The position numbers and the translations under genes were made by a program. A stretch of 64,000 nt of DNA from Macrosoma leucophasiata (taxonomy: Eukaryota; Arthropoda; Insecta; Lepidoptera; Hedylidae), in the NCBI GenBank assembly GCA_036365455.1, contig JAWQUS010000003.1:5848001-5912000 (forward strand), read 5' to 3'. Below, piece after piece: positions 53,273 to 63,356 of this stretch. Under the pieces are notes generated by a model that did no database searches, was not told the DNA's origin, and worked only from the letters and a program-made list of their open reading frames with translations. Each line of letters begins with the position of its first letter. The stretch's first letter is position 1.

Positions 53273-53418
53273 CCCCCTTATTCATAAACGTATTTTAGCT
53301 AAAGTGTTGCTAATCTCTCCTTTGTCCTTTTCTATCCTGCACATTTGACAATGCAACTGACAAAGACAAAGCATTCTATGGCTAAAACGTATCTAATGTA
53401 TGTTTATGAATAAGGGGG
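53273..53418 (+). mobile_element. M1 MITE, copy 4
   Basis: CCCCCTTATTCATAAACG ... ACATTTGACAATGCAACTGA ... GTTTATGAATAAGGGGG. Confidence 0.9.
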
Positions 53419-53779
53419 TATGTCTTTATAAAATTATCGAAAAAGTAACAGGTGAATCGTGATGCATATTCGAAAATTAGGTAATGATATACTTATTATG
53501 AGAAGTAACCTACAATAACATTGACAAATCTTTTGGCAACCACAAAAAAACACAGCAAGGTAATTTATATGTTGACTTCAATAAGCTGTCAGGTCAGTAC
53601 GATCTGGTTTGGATCAAAGGTGTCAGGAGCTAAAAGATATTTGGATTGGATCATAATAGACGAGTGGCAGTGGTTTAAACCACTTAATCAAGACACATAA
53701 TCGATATGTAATAGAGCAGTGCACTATTTAAATATTGTAATAATTATAATTTAATTATCAAGGTACACAAGTAGTACAT

Positions 53780-54032
53780 ACGAATGACTAAACAGATATA
53801 CAATGCGAATGTGGATGGTTGCAGAGGCCCAGGAAGACCAAGGCTGACCTACCATGACCAAATAGGTCGAGTTCTGTCTGATGGTGGGGTCAAAAGTCTT
53901 AGGAATCGGCGTGCATGTATGAAGAGAATGATGAAGGTAGACGAGGCACGAGAGGTTTGTCAGAACCGGGATGTCTGGCGCTCTACACTCTCTGCCTACC
54001 CCGTTAGGGACCTGGCGTGAAGATACATACAT
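53780..54032 (+). mobile_element. ST-partner LINE, 5'-truncated copy with 13-bp target duplication
   Basis: ACAAGTAGTACAT flanks it at 53767-53779 and 54033-54045. It encodes the last 78 residues of a non-LTR polyprotein: MTKQIYNANVDGCRGPGRPR, LTYHDQIGRVLSDGG, RNRRACMKRM and DVWRSTLSAYPVRDLA, with TGA at 54018-54020. The coding region reaches almost to the 3' end and is followed only by AGATACATACATAC. The frame is intact but lacks RT and endonuclease. Confidence 0.88.
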
Positions 54033-54045
54033 ACAAGTAGTACAT

Positions 54046-55160
54046 TTTAAGCTACAACAATGAACTAACTTGACTGTTGATATTGCAACGCAATTTTGTT
54101 TAAATTAATAAACAAACATCTACCTATTTATTAGAATCAACAATGGAAAGAATATTTATATTATTAAGCATAATAACATTATAGTTACATACAAAAACGT
54201 TTCGTTGCTAAAAATAGAATATTATCTCGCATAATCTTTAAAGTTTAGAGTATATACCTACTCCAATTAAATAAATACATAGGTACTAAGTTCATAATAA
54301 TGAGTTATCAAAAAGATTGAAACCAATAATACACTAACCAATTCAATGTTATAAGTTAATGTAAGAACTAGAGAAGTCTTGATTTTAAAAAAATATTCAT
54401 ATAGGTAGTACAAATATTTTTTATAAAAACCTTAAACAAACTGTCTTAAAATTAATAAATAAATAAATACAGCAGTTATATTCTAGTACTTATATTCATT
54501 TTCAAATGTTGTTAGTTGTTACATGCTTTAACCTCTTCATTTTATAAGTTGAACATGGCATATCAAATAAAATAATTACTTACCTAACATCTCAATATAG
54601 TCCTGCTCATCTAATCGTACCTTTTGACATCAATGACCAGTCAAGTCTGAACAAGACAGGACAGGTCAAAGGTAGCGCCTCTCAGAGAACAATAGGCGAG
54701 TGATAGCCGCAAACCAGTGGCTATATAATCGAGGCATATAATCAGGCCGCAAATTAGCGGTATGCACTGTTTGATTGTAATAGGGACGAGCTGCGAAAAG
54801 GTAACGGTAGGCCGAGTTATTTTTGCATTTATATTTGCATATACCAACTAGTGACCTGGTTCCGTACAAAATTATACTCTGACGACTGAATAATAAACAT
54901 AGTTCCATTTTAAGTGGTACTTAACATCTTTTGCCTCAAAATATATTACAGATAGTATCTGATTTAAGCGTTGCTTAAAATCTTTATAGTATTATATTTG
55001 AAATCCGTTTTGCGGAGAGGTTTGTTTGCAAATAAATAATAAACGTAAATCTACATTTGTACATTTCAAGTTTTAGTAACAACATAGCGTATTTAAAGAT
55101 GACGCGGACAGCATAGCCGTAATAGGCGTCCGGTTGGATTTTTTTACAATTTTTGTTTAT
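54046..55160. other. unassigned AT-rich sequence
   Basis: No gene recognised. The segment 54640-54850 is less AT-rich and includes GGCTATATAATCGAGG, but its minus-strand frames (68-80 codons) show no motif. Confidence 0.35.
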
Positions 55161-55164
55161 CGAG

Positions 55165-55290
55165 CTGTTTGTTCCGGCTAATCTCTAACTGGAACGTGAT
55201 AGTTCTGAACACTAGTATTTGGTGGAAGATAGATGAGGTAATGCGGTAGTGCTAATGCCTTGCCGTTGAGTCCCTACATTGGAAGTCTAT
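55165..55290 (-). repeat. SB SINE-like repeat, 5' half
   Basis: GGAACGTGATAGTTCTGAAC, GTAATGCGGTAGTGC and TCCCTACATTGGAAG match the SB 5' half in inverse. Confidence 0.6.
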
Positions 55291-55366
55291 CACAAATGAA
55301 AACGTTTTCGGAAATCGATTTAATGGGTGGTGTGCGTGTATTGACATTTATCCGGCACACTACCAC

Positions 55367-55677
55367 GGTAGCCTAGTGGTAGCAGGACACTACTACTACG
55401 CTGAGGTCCTGGGTTCGATTCCCGGGTCGGGGGTTACCATATATAATGGTGTTAAGTCCTCCATCTTTAGTTCTATTGGGATTTTCCATTTTATGGAAAT
55501 TGCCCAGTACCTCGAAGTTTGGTAATGTGCCCGGAGATATCAACAGGCTCGCCACCTGTTACATGGGCCAAAACATAACCGGCAAATCGTGGGTGTTTGC
55601 ATGTATGCTTGAATGCATGCATTTACCTCTGCCTACCCCTTCGGGGATTATAGGCGTGAAGTAACGTCACGTTTCGT
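55367..55677 (+). mobile_element. ST SINE, full length, 9-bp target duplication
   Basis: CACTACCAC flanks it at 55358-55366 and 55678-55686. The tRNA-like head has an A box in TAGCCTAGTGGTAGCAGG and a B box in GGGTTCGATTCCCGGG. The body has AGTTTGGTAATGTGCCCGGA. The tail reads TTTACCTCTGCCTACCCCTT and GGCGTGAAG. This 311-bp copy is the reference for the family in this window. Confidence 0.9.
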
Positions 55678-55689
55678 CACTACCACATG

Positions 55690-56150
55690 TTGAGTGTACT
55701 GAGTGTACCGATTTCAGTATGATTATTCACAAAAGTTACGCGTGCCGGAGTACAAAATATCCTTGTAACTGCGGCTGCATACCGGTGACTTTCTGATCGA
55801 GGCCAGTAATTAATCTGCAAATTTAATAAACAGTTCACAATGTCCCATTACAATACGTGGTGCGCAACATCACACTCAATATTAAAATTTATTAATAGAA
55901 TAATCCGTAAGTTAAAACAAAACACAATGTTTAGGTAGATCACAATATATAAATAATTTCGAATTAAAACTATTAGGTGACATGTGTAAGGATATTTATT
56001 GATTAATACGAGAAGGCTATTGTCAAATTGCGTCTTTTTTCTGGAAATCGGCAAGCGTGGCAGTCTATTTATAACACAGCGACTATGAAAAATACAGATC
56101 ATTGTAATAATATACACTTGCGAGCATTAAACGTGAATAATAAAAGTATA
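55690..56150. other. unassigned AT-rich sequence
   Basis: Nothing recognised. Confidence 0.35.
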
Positions 56151-56154
56151 TAAA

Positions 56155-56485
56155 TCTATACATACAAATAAATACAATTGGAGTGTCTGTTTGTAATAAA
56201 AACAACCGCTTTTTACTATATGCATATGTATATGTGTGTATAAACGATACATATAGGTACCAAAACAACATTTTTTACAATTTTTGTCAGTCTGTCTGTC
56301 TGTTTGATGGGGCTAATCTCAGGAACGGCTTGACGGATTTCGACGGGACTTTCACTGGCATATAACTTATGTAATGAGGAGTAACTTAGGATACTTTTGT
56401 ACTAGCTGCGCCCACGACTTCGTCCGGGTAAATACTGAACAATCATACATTCTCAAGCGGACGAAGTCGCGTGCACAGCTAGTAA
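56155..56485 (+). repeat. dispersed repeat with CTGT run
   Basis: ACCGCTTTTTACTATATGCA, AAACAACATTTTTTACAATT, a run of CTGT units, GGCTAATCTCAGGAACGGCT, and the end GGACGAAGTCGCGTGCACAG. The first part is shared with 60355-60500. Confidence 0.65.
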
Positions 56486-56489
56486 AAAA

Positions 56490-57330
56490 TAAATAATAAA
56501 CATTTCATAAATTACCATGCACGCGAACAATACCCGGTCCACACCGATCTGTAACAAAAATAAGTTATCAAATATTTATCCTGCAAATCAAAAAAAAAAC
56601 ACGATGAAAGCGTTCAGCTGTATTATAACAAAAAATTTAAAATTGTACTGGGATAATTATTCAAAAACTGCATAACTGCACTTGCAAGTATCTAACGTAT
56701 AATTAAATAGGTTTTAGTTTTGGAATAAAAAATACGTGCAGTTGATTTTTAACTTGCGAAAGAGATTTCCTTCAAGAGTCACCGTCATTATAAAATTAAA
56801 TATCGGGCAAACATTACTGCTGAGTTATAGGGCACAGTTCGATTGCTGAATTCACACACTATGCTCACACACCACACTGAACTGAAGTTCTGCCGCGTAA
56901 GTTCGGCACTTATAGTAGGTGTGTCCTGTATGACCTGTAGAGGCCAAGATGGATATTCCTATTTTTTTAAATTTTACTTAGAAAAAAACTGCTTGTGCGA
57001 CGCTATAGCCATTAAATATAATTAGTTTCTTAGTCACTTTTATTTAAACCCGCATCAAATTTCTTCAAATCTTGTTTTCTACGAGCAGCCAAGAAGACTG
57101 GTAACGGTCTCCCCCGCCCTTCCTCTATTACATAAATATATCTTAGGTAACATTATATGTTAGTTAATCTTTCATATACCTACTCGGTTCTAATACTATA
57201 ATTCACTATCATTCGTCACCAAAAAAATATTGCGTCCAAGTTAATGTTTGTCATTAAACATTAAAATGTTGTACATACCTACATAAAAATAAATTGCTAT
57301 TCGTTAGTGTCGTTAAAATTCGAGAGCAGT
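56490..57330. other. unassigned AT-rich sequence
   Basis: No gene. CAGTTCGATTGCTGAATTCA followed by CACACT (56836-56861) is also found near 22758, both next to MITE sequence. Confidence 0.35.
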
Positions 57331-57337
57331 TGTCTTA

Positions 57338-57526
57338 TTTCAGTTTTCAATTTTTGAAAGTCCAGAGAAGCTTTAAAAGGTGAAAAAATAATAAAAAAAA
57401 TTGTAAGGGAAATAGTCAAAACAACAATTTAATTTTACCCTACAATTAGTCCGTACCTTTCAAACCTTGGACACATAGTTTAATTGTGAGGCAGTACAAA
57501 GTTTGGCGGGTGAGTTGAATATATAA
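57338..57526 (+). repeat. dispersed repeat shared with 15660-15862
   Basis: GAAAGTCCAGAGAAGCTTTA, ATTAGTCCGTACC and GAGGCAGTACAAAGTTTGGC. Confidence 0.55.
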
Positions 57527-57532
57527 TAGGTT

Positions 57533-57735
57533 AGGATCCCACTGCAGAATAATTTCGTTCATCCAGCTATGCTGCAAACCTATTTTTACGCATATTTATA
57601 ATCTAGAGAATATATCCACAGCCCAAATTTTGATAGGCAACTTAGTGGATACATATTCTCTAGATTATAAAGTTGCGTAAAAAATGGGTTTGCAGCATAT
57701 TTGGATGAACGAAATGATTCTGCAGTGAGATCTTA
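57533..57735. mobile_element. M2 MITE, full palindromic copy
   Basis: GGATCCCACTGCAGAATAAT ... TATAATCTAGAGAATATATC is mirrored by ATATTCTCTAGATTATAAAG ... ATTCTGCAGTGAGATCTTAT. Length is about 200 bp with long arms around a 35-bp centre. Half copies are at 22577, 47190 and 61678. Confidence 0.88.
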
Positions 57736-58017
57736 TAATAACGACGTCTTTGCATAAAGCTGTGTAATATTGTCAATTATTCATGCAATAGCAGTGATCC
57801 GAAATACTAGGTCAGGATGCAACCGCAACCCCATTGTGGATGTATGGTTCGCGCTGAATTATGCATCCACTGCCTAACGCCAGCATATTGTAGTTGGCGA
57901 GTATTTAGATCTCGTTTTATTACTTTTTTTTTCAAATTAAAATGTCTTTCTGATCTGAATAATTTATACACTGTACACGCGACGATCCGACACGGTCGCA
58001 TCAATCAGGCGACGATA

Positions 58018-58226
58018 AAAAAAAATACGCTTACACTCACAGCCCCACAGTAGGTATAAACCTGTGTCGTGGGTGCCGTTGTACACATACAACACATACA
58101 CAAACACCCAGACCCGAAACAAATATCTGTAGGCCATACAAATATTTGTCCCGGTGCGGGGATCGAACCCGCGATCCTTCGAATCAAACGGTCATCTCAC
58201 ACCGCCGGACTAACCGGGTCGTCATA
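58018..58226 (-). mobile_element. SP SINE (tRNA-like head), full length
   Basis: On the minus strand: head CCCGGTTAGTCCGGCGGTGT with B box GGGTTCGATCCCCGCACC, body TTGTATGGCCTACAGATATT and TATGTGTTGTATGTGTACAA, and end TGTGAGTGTAAGCGTATTT plus a T-run. It sits inside the left arm of the D foldback. It is a tRNA-derived repeat, not a tRNA gene. Confidence 0.85.
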
Positions 58227-58309
58227 GCCTTGAGATTGTTGCAGCCTACATAACCTTCGTCTTATTCTTTAAATACAAATGTAGCTATTGAGCACTTCCA
58301 CGAAGGTTA

Positions 58310-58492
58310 GGCTGGAAAAAGATCAGTAGGCCGAAGAAAAAAGTCGTGGCTAGTCAATATTCGCGAGTGGACCGGCATCAACACCGAACGAGACGAAATA
58401 GTTCAGCGCTATTTCGTCTCGCGAAGGACAGAATAAAGTTTTCCGAACTGACAGCCAACCTTCACTAGTTGGAGAGGCACCAAAAGAAGAAG
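58310..58492 (+). pseudogene. RTE-like LINE C-terminus, 10-bp target duplication
   Basis: ACGAAGGTTA flanks it at 58300-58309 and 58493-58502. It encodes GRRKKSWLVNIREWTGIN and, after a frameshift, AKDRIKFSELTANLH followed by TAG at 58466-58468. The tail is CACCAAAAGAAGAAG. The '..SWLxNIREWTGI...LTANLH' end is typical of insect RTE-type elements. It is 183 bp long, severely 5'-truncated. Confidence 0.82.
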
Positions 58493-58683
58493 ACGAAGGT
58501 TATGTAGGTTGCGACAATCTCAAGGGTATCGTCACCTGATTGATGCGACCGTGTCGCAGCGTCGCGTGTACAGGGTGTCGAAGTTTGAATTTTATTTGTG
58601 GCGATAACATATTTTCATAAATCTACCAATATAGAATGCTGCATCTTTAAAATGATGGTCTTTAAAGCGGTATCACGCGGATG

Positions 58684-58890
58684 AGTAGACCACTCGGTGA
58701 CCACTAGCTTGTCTTGCGTTGACTTTGCATTGCCAACTCACTGTTCCCAAGTGGACCGCGCGCTGTCTGCGAGTGGTTCACAAGTAACATCGCGTCGTTC
58801 ACCCATGGATCACCCGTCGACAACGAGTGGACGCCGTAAAACGAGGCGGTGCTGGTCGGGGCCGGGTGGTTGTTGTGAGCTATGACCCTT
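58684..58890 (+). mobile_element. T1 transposon, right part
   Basis: ACCACTCGGTGACCACTAGC, TTGTCTTGCGTTGACTTT, CCCGTCGACAACGAGTGG and TGTGAGCTATGACCCTTAA match 10640-10818. The left terminal repeat was not found. Confidence 0.8.
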
Positions 58891-58956
58891 AAGGAGGACA
58901 AGCATTCATTATGCACTTAATAATAAAAATAAAGTATTTTTTTAATGTATTTGTAT

Positions 58957-59392
58957 GCAGGAAAGAGCATGAAAGTAAGTTAAACGCGGTAGAGATGAGA
59001 TCTTTGCGCAAGATTTGCTGTGTATCACGCACCGATCGCGTTCGTAATGAAGATGTAAGAAAGAGGCTTTGTGTGAATGATAGTATCGGTGTAAAAATGA
59101 AAAAAGGTATGCTCGGATGGTTGTGGCGTATAGAAAGAACGTCGAATGAGCGAATGTCTAAACAGATATACAATGCGAATGTGGATGGCTGCAGAGGCCC
59201 AGGAACACCAAGACTGACCTACCACGACCGAATAGGTAGAGTTCTGTCTGATGGTGGGCTCAAAAGTCTTAGAAATCGGCGTGCATGTATGAAGAGAATG
59301 AAGATGAGGCACGGGAGTTGTGTCAGGACCGGGATATCTGGCGATCAACACTCTCTGCCTACCTCGTTAGGGACCGGGCGTGAAGCGCGCGA
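58957..59392 (+). pseudogene. ST-partner LINE, longer C-terminal copy
   Basis: Encodes ESKLNAVEMRSLRKICCVSR, TDRVRNEDVRKRLCVND, RMSKQIYNANVDGCRGPG and RNRRACMKRM. A small deletion near 59297 shifts the frame; ARELCQDRDIWRSTLSAYLV follows, with the end GRA-equivalent and TGA at 59381-59383. The upstream part extends beyond the copy at 53780, showing the same family. The RT core is absent. Confidence 0.83.
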
Positions 59393-59509
59393 ATACACAT
59401 GTTTCATAAAACTATTATTAGTTTTAATGTCTTAAAAAATATTTGACTAAATACTAATAATTCGGCTTTTTCACTTAGCCGCTATTTTATGGTGAAAAGG
59501 TGAAAGATT

Positions 59510-59662
59510 TTTTTAATGTTATGAAGTTTGGAAACATTGGCATACAAGCTAGCAGTTCACATCGATCTTAAGTGATAATTGCAGCCTATAAACACTCACA
59601 CAATGACCAAAAGCCAAAATGCAGATGCGTTGCGTTGTTAGTTGTTATGTCTCTGTGATAAT
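59510..59662 (-). repeat. SB SINE-like repeat, 3' half
   Basis: GTTATGAAGTTTGGAAACAT, AGCAGTTCACATCGATC, AAAATGCAGATGCGTTGCG and ATGTCTCTGTGATAATAA. Confidence 0.65.
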
Positions 59663-60160
59663 AATTCGGGATCATACTGCATTAAAAGATGTACGATTCA
59701 TCTAATGAAGTAAACGAATGCCGAATTTCAATAGTTAGTGAATGTTGTTAAAAAAGGTCGGTTATTTAAAGGAAAAAAATCGATGCCTGTATACTTTGAA
59801 TACATTTCGTGCTGCTTTATTTTATGCAAACAGCTTTGGTCAGACGTTCATCGGATTTAAGATTATCTATCGGCGATCTGGTTTATATAAGTCCTCCAGT
59901 TTTAAATTGCAATGTCAAGCTAAAATATACAACGATTTTTGAAGTTCCCAAATTAATTAACTCTGCATTTATTACCATAAATTTACACCAACATCGACGC
60001 CCGAAATATCGGTACCATAATATTCAAAATGTTAAAATGACAATACGGGATGAATTGGATATTAATTAGGCTTTTAAATTGGAGACGTAACTAGGTATAT
60101 GAGAGTCAAAGTGCTTTTAACGTATTTTGGAATTATTGCTTGTATTGCGAAATCAGAAAA
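59663..60160. other. unassigned sequence
   Basis: Two overlapping plus frames (59742-59942, 59809-60069) show no motif. Nothing else was recognised. Confidence 0.35.
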
Positions 60161-60164
60161 ATCG

Positions 60165-60540
60165 GCTAAGTGTAATTTAGAGTTGTGATCGAAGTGTTCC
60201 GTACCGATTACCTATTTTTAAAAACGGCGAACAAATCTAGTTTATTGTATGGGAGCCCTTTAAAACTTTTCTTTAGAACTCAATATTCTGTTAATGTCTG
60301 CGTCTAGGTACTTGTTACCGTTGTTATATCTATACATACAAATACTGTTTGTAACATTAAATATATAACCGCTTTTTACTAAATGCATATGTATGTATAC
60401 ACGGTACATATACCAAAACAACATTTTTTACAATTTTTGTCTGTCTGTCTGTCTGTCTGTTTGGCGAGGCTAATCTTGGGAACGGCTGGACCGATTCGTC
60501 CGGGTAGATTCTGAACAATCTGTACACGACACTCTGTAAT
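60165..60540 (+). repeat. dispersed repeat with CTGT run, copy 2
   Basis: AACCGCTTTTTACTAAATGC, AAACAACATTTTTTACAATT, five CTGT units, GGCTAATCTTGGGAACGGCT and CGTCCGGGTAGATTCTGAAC. It runs straight into the CCA-rich element. Confidence 0.65.
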
Positions 60541-61235
60541 ATTATCGTTGTGCATTTTTACCCACTAATTCCACCAACACCACCACCACCATCAGCACCA
60601 CCACCACCACCACCACTGTCATCACTACCACCTCCACCACCGCCACCACTACAATCGCCACCCACGCCATCAACACCATCACCATCACCTAACACCTACG
60701 CCACCAATGCCACCATGGATACGAACGCCACCAAAACCACCACCACCAACACCACCAACATCACCAACGCCACCAATGCCTCCATCGCCAGTAAAACCAC
60801 CACTAACGCCACCAACACCACCACCAGAGTCACTAACAACACCTATGCCACCAATGACACCAATGTCACCACCATCAAAAGGGTTGAAGGGTTCCGTACA
60901 AAAAATGGCATTAAAATTTCGTCTGTCGGAAGGTAATATACTCGTACAACATAAGACCTAAAAATTCTGTGAAAATTTTAAGTGTCTACTTACTACCGTT
61001 ATTGATATCGAGCAAAAAATATACGTTTATATATGCCTTGGACCCCTTAATATATTCATTTTCTTATTTTAAGTATTTAATTTTGTCGCTATAGCGGTAA
61101 CAAAAATACATAATTTGTGAAAATTTTAGCTTTTTAGCTATCACTGTTAATGAGATGAGCCTGGTGACAGACAGACAGTGGAGGATGAGTAATAGGGTCC
61201 GTTTATACCTTTTAGATACGGATCCCTAAAAAAGA
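60540..61235 (+). repeat. CCA-rich minisatellite element, copy 2
   Basis: GTTGTGCATTTTTACCCACT, about 320 bp of imperfect CCA triplets, AATTTCGTCTGTCGGAAGG, ATTGATATCGAGCAAAAAAT, CTTGGACCCCTTAATAT, and an end with GACAGACAGACAG and AGGGTCCGTTTATACC. The flanks match 28200-28500 closely; the tract is longer here. The 128-codon frame reflects the triplet repeat. Confidence 0.75.
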
Positions 61236-61279
61236 TAGAAGAAAGATTCAGAATAGTTTAAAAATATTCGATATGATTC

Positions 61280-61565
61280 TTTAAATTGTCATATTTTTTT
61301 TATTTCTGAACCGATTGACATGAAACAAACAGTAAATGTTAAGTGAAACTTACCACAATATATTAGTGAAAACTGAAAATTGGATAAGCCATTTCTGAAA
61401 TAAGCGTGCACATACACACAGACAGACATACATTTTGCCGGGATAAAAAGTACCCAGCGTTATGCGCCAAACATTAAAGTATAATTATACCAAGTTTTAT
61501 CGTAATCGGACCGGTAGATTTTGTGTGATGCTTGAACAAACAGACAGACAGACAGACAGACAAAA
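61280..61565 (+). repeat. dispersed repeat with GACA run
   Basis: TTCTGAACCGATTGACATGA, TGCCGGGATAAAAAGTACCC, AAGTTTTATCGTAATCGGAC and five CAGA units. It is a familiar insect repeat type with no coding part. Confidence 0.5.
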
Positions 61566-61677
61566 ATATTTCTAATCACATATTTGTGTTCGGTATCGAT
61601 CTAGTAACATCCCCTGGTATTTATTTTTTCAATATTTTCAATGTACAGAATTTACACTTCTACAGTTTTATAATAAG

Positions 61678-61772
61678 TATAGATTCTCTAGATCATAAAT
61701 ATACCATCTTACGTAAAAGTCAGGTTTACAGCGTAGCTGGATGAACGAAATAATTCTGCAGTGGGATTCTTA
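61678..61772 (+). repeat. M2 MITE, right half
   Basis: TAGATTCTCTAGATCATAAA and GGATGAACGAAATAATTCTG followed by CAGTGGGATTC. Confidence 0.75.
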
Positions 61773-61799
61773 TTAGAATTTGTTGTTAAAGCGGCAATA

Positions 61800-62050
61800 G
61801 ACATACATTGCTAACATCTGTGAAAATTTCAACTGACTAGCTATCACGGTTCATGAGATACAGTCTGGTGGCAGACAGACGGACAGACAGATGGACAGCA
61901 GAGTCGTAGTAATAGAATAGAATAATTTATTACGGGCAACTAGGGTCCATATTATAATACTACTAGGTATGTACACGTAACTTTAAAAAAAGAGTCCTGA
62001 AATAATAGGATTCTGTTTTTAACTTTTGGTTACGGAACCCCAAAAAAGTC
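61800..62050 (+). repeat. dispersed LINE-derived repeat
   Basis: TTTCAACTGACTAGCTATCA, GAGATACAGTCTGGTGGCAG, GACGGACAGACAGATGGACA and TTACGGAACCCCAAAAAAG. Inside it, AGAATAGAATAATTTATTAC may be a small LINE-end insertion. Confidence 0.55.
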
Positions 62051-62064
62051 TGTGGGTGGGTTCC

Positions 62065-62305
62065 AGCGATGGTTTTAACAGACATTGTCATTGAGTATGG
62101 CATTACCGTTACATATAAACACCCATATCAACGAAGTTTCACTAAAATGGACTCCATAAAGAGGGTTCGCGTAAAAGAGGACAATCGTTCAGTGTTATTG
62201 TTTCTATACTATATTTTTATGGATATCTGATATGTGCTGGGTGATAAAACGTGTTGCCTTGACAAAGCGCAATTTTAATGCCTTCTATAAACGCTATCGC
62301 GTAAT
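62065..62305 (+). repeat. repeat C, copy 3
   Basis: GCATTACCGTTACATATAAA, TGGACTCCATAAAGAGGGTT, GCGTAAAAGAGGACAAT and TTGCCTTGACAAAGCGCAAT match the C units at 47795 and 48645. It lies upstream (plus sense) of exon-like copy 2, just as C copy 2 lies upstream of exon-like copy 1. Confidence 0.7.
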
Positions 62306-62518
62306 ACCTACTTGAACAATGGTGTAAGTAAGATTACATTTTATGTGGATCCCTAAAGTCTTAATAAAAGATTTATACGACTACAAAATGACGCTTACCC
62401 ATATCAAACGTACTGTTAACTTTGTTTGCCTAATATACATTATATTTAACTACTTATCATTTAAAAGAAAACAGGATAATATAATCTGATTGGAGTAGGG
62501 AAAAACTACCATTAAAGT

Positions 62519-62709
62519 TGACGCCCGGTTAATCCGGCGGTTTGATTCGAAGGGTCGCGGATTCGATCCCCGCACCGGGATAAATATTTGTATGGCCTAC
62601 GGATATTTGTTTCGGGTCTGGGTGTTTGTGTATGTGTTGTATGTGTACAACGGCACCCACGACCCAGGTTTATACCTACTGTGGGACTGTGAGTGTAAGC
62701 GTATTTTTT
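62519..62709 (+). mobile_element. SP SINE, full length
   Basis: Head GACGCCCGGTTAATCCGGCG with B box GGATTCGATCCCCGCACC, body GTATGGCCTACGGATATTTG, and end TGTGAGTGTAAGCGTATTT plus a T-run. Confidence 0.85.
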
Positions 62710-62754
62710 TTTAATTATACAATGCGTCGTATAGTGTAGGTATCGTATCTATAT

Positions 62755-62833
62755 TGAAGTCTCTGGTTTTATGTAGATGTTTATAGGCTACAGTATTCCC
62801 TTACCATTAATGTTAACTGTATGCTTGTATGTT
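62755..62833 (+). repeat. SB SINE-like fragment
   Basis: AAGTCTCTGGTTTTATGTAG, TTTATAGGCTACAGTATTCC and TTAACTGTATGCTTGTATG. This is the 3' third only. Confidence 0.55.
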
Positions 62834-62962
62834 ACGTGTATAATAAACAAGCATACAGTCCATATTACTAGGCGCACAATGCAACGCTTTGCTCCTAATG
62901 TTTCCCTTATTTCTTGTAGGTTTTGTTCTCTCATATATTAATACAATAATACAAACACTTAC

Positions 62963-63237
62963 CGATTGAAAATAAAACGAAGCTCCAACAATCCCTGTGA
63001 CTATAATTATGCCAAACGAAAACCGTTGACCCGAATCAAACCAATCTCCAGATCGATACAGATCGTACTGATGTGTGTCCAACTTTACTGGACGAAGAAT
63101 AGAAATAAAAACTAAGATATATCGCTTCCGACCCGACTGTTTATTGCGTTTGGCAAAACTCAAGCCAGTTGTAAATACACTGACGAGCGTATTTGAATAT
63201 AAAGTCGACAAACCGAACAAACGGAGTTTCTTTGTAG
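62963..63237 (-). CDS. candidate internal exon of an unknown protein, copy 2
   Basis: Minus strand: TTTTGTAG acceptor before, GTAAGT donor after. 275 nt, one open frame: ATKKLRLFGLSTLYSN, TGLSFAKRNKQSGRKRYILV, HQYDLYRSGDWFDSG and FGIIIVTGIVGASFYFQS. It is about 96% identical to 49099-49373; most differences cluster at the donor-proximal end, where the encoded residues change (CQHS against YFQS). No neighbouring exon could be found by eye. It could be a real gene-family exon or a duplicated relic. Confidence 0.35.
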
Positions 63238-63356
63238 CTACAAAATTAAACAACGGACAAAACAAATGAAAGCTCCATTGCTTTCTTTGTTTATATTTGT
63301 GTAAACTTATAGTTTTTTCGTCTCCGCATATTATTATTGTTTTGTATTTACATATA

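Larger units (their letters stand above)
57973..58571. repeat. foldback of repeat D, each arm interrupted by a retroposon
   Basis: The left arm (57973-58017 plus 58227-58258) and the right arm (58300-58309 plus 58493-58571) are inverse copies: GCGACACGGTCGCATCAATC-like outside, TGCAGCCTACATAACCTTCG-like inside. The left arm holds an SP SINE; the right arm holds an RTE-like LINE end. The arms are separated by about 40 bp. Confidence 0.8.

Noticed and set aside
58140..58215. tRNA gene on the minus strand with a perfect B box
   Set aside because: It is the head of an SP SINE that recurs at 62519. The acceptor stem is not completed.
60550..60961. Proline/threonine-rich open frames of 84-128 codons
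   Set aside because: Two frames are open at once over an imperfect CCA triplet tract in a dispersed repeat. A shorter tract occurs in the same repeat at 28.2 kb.
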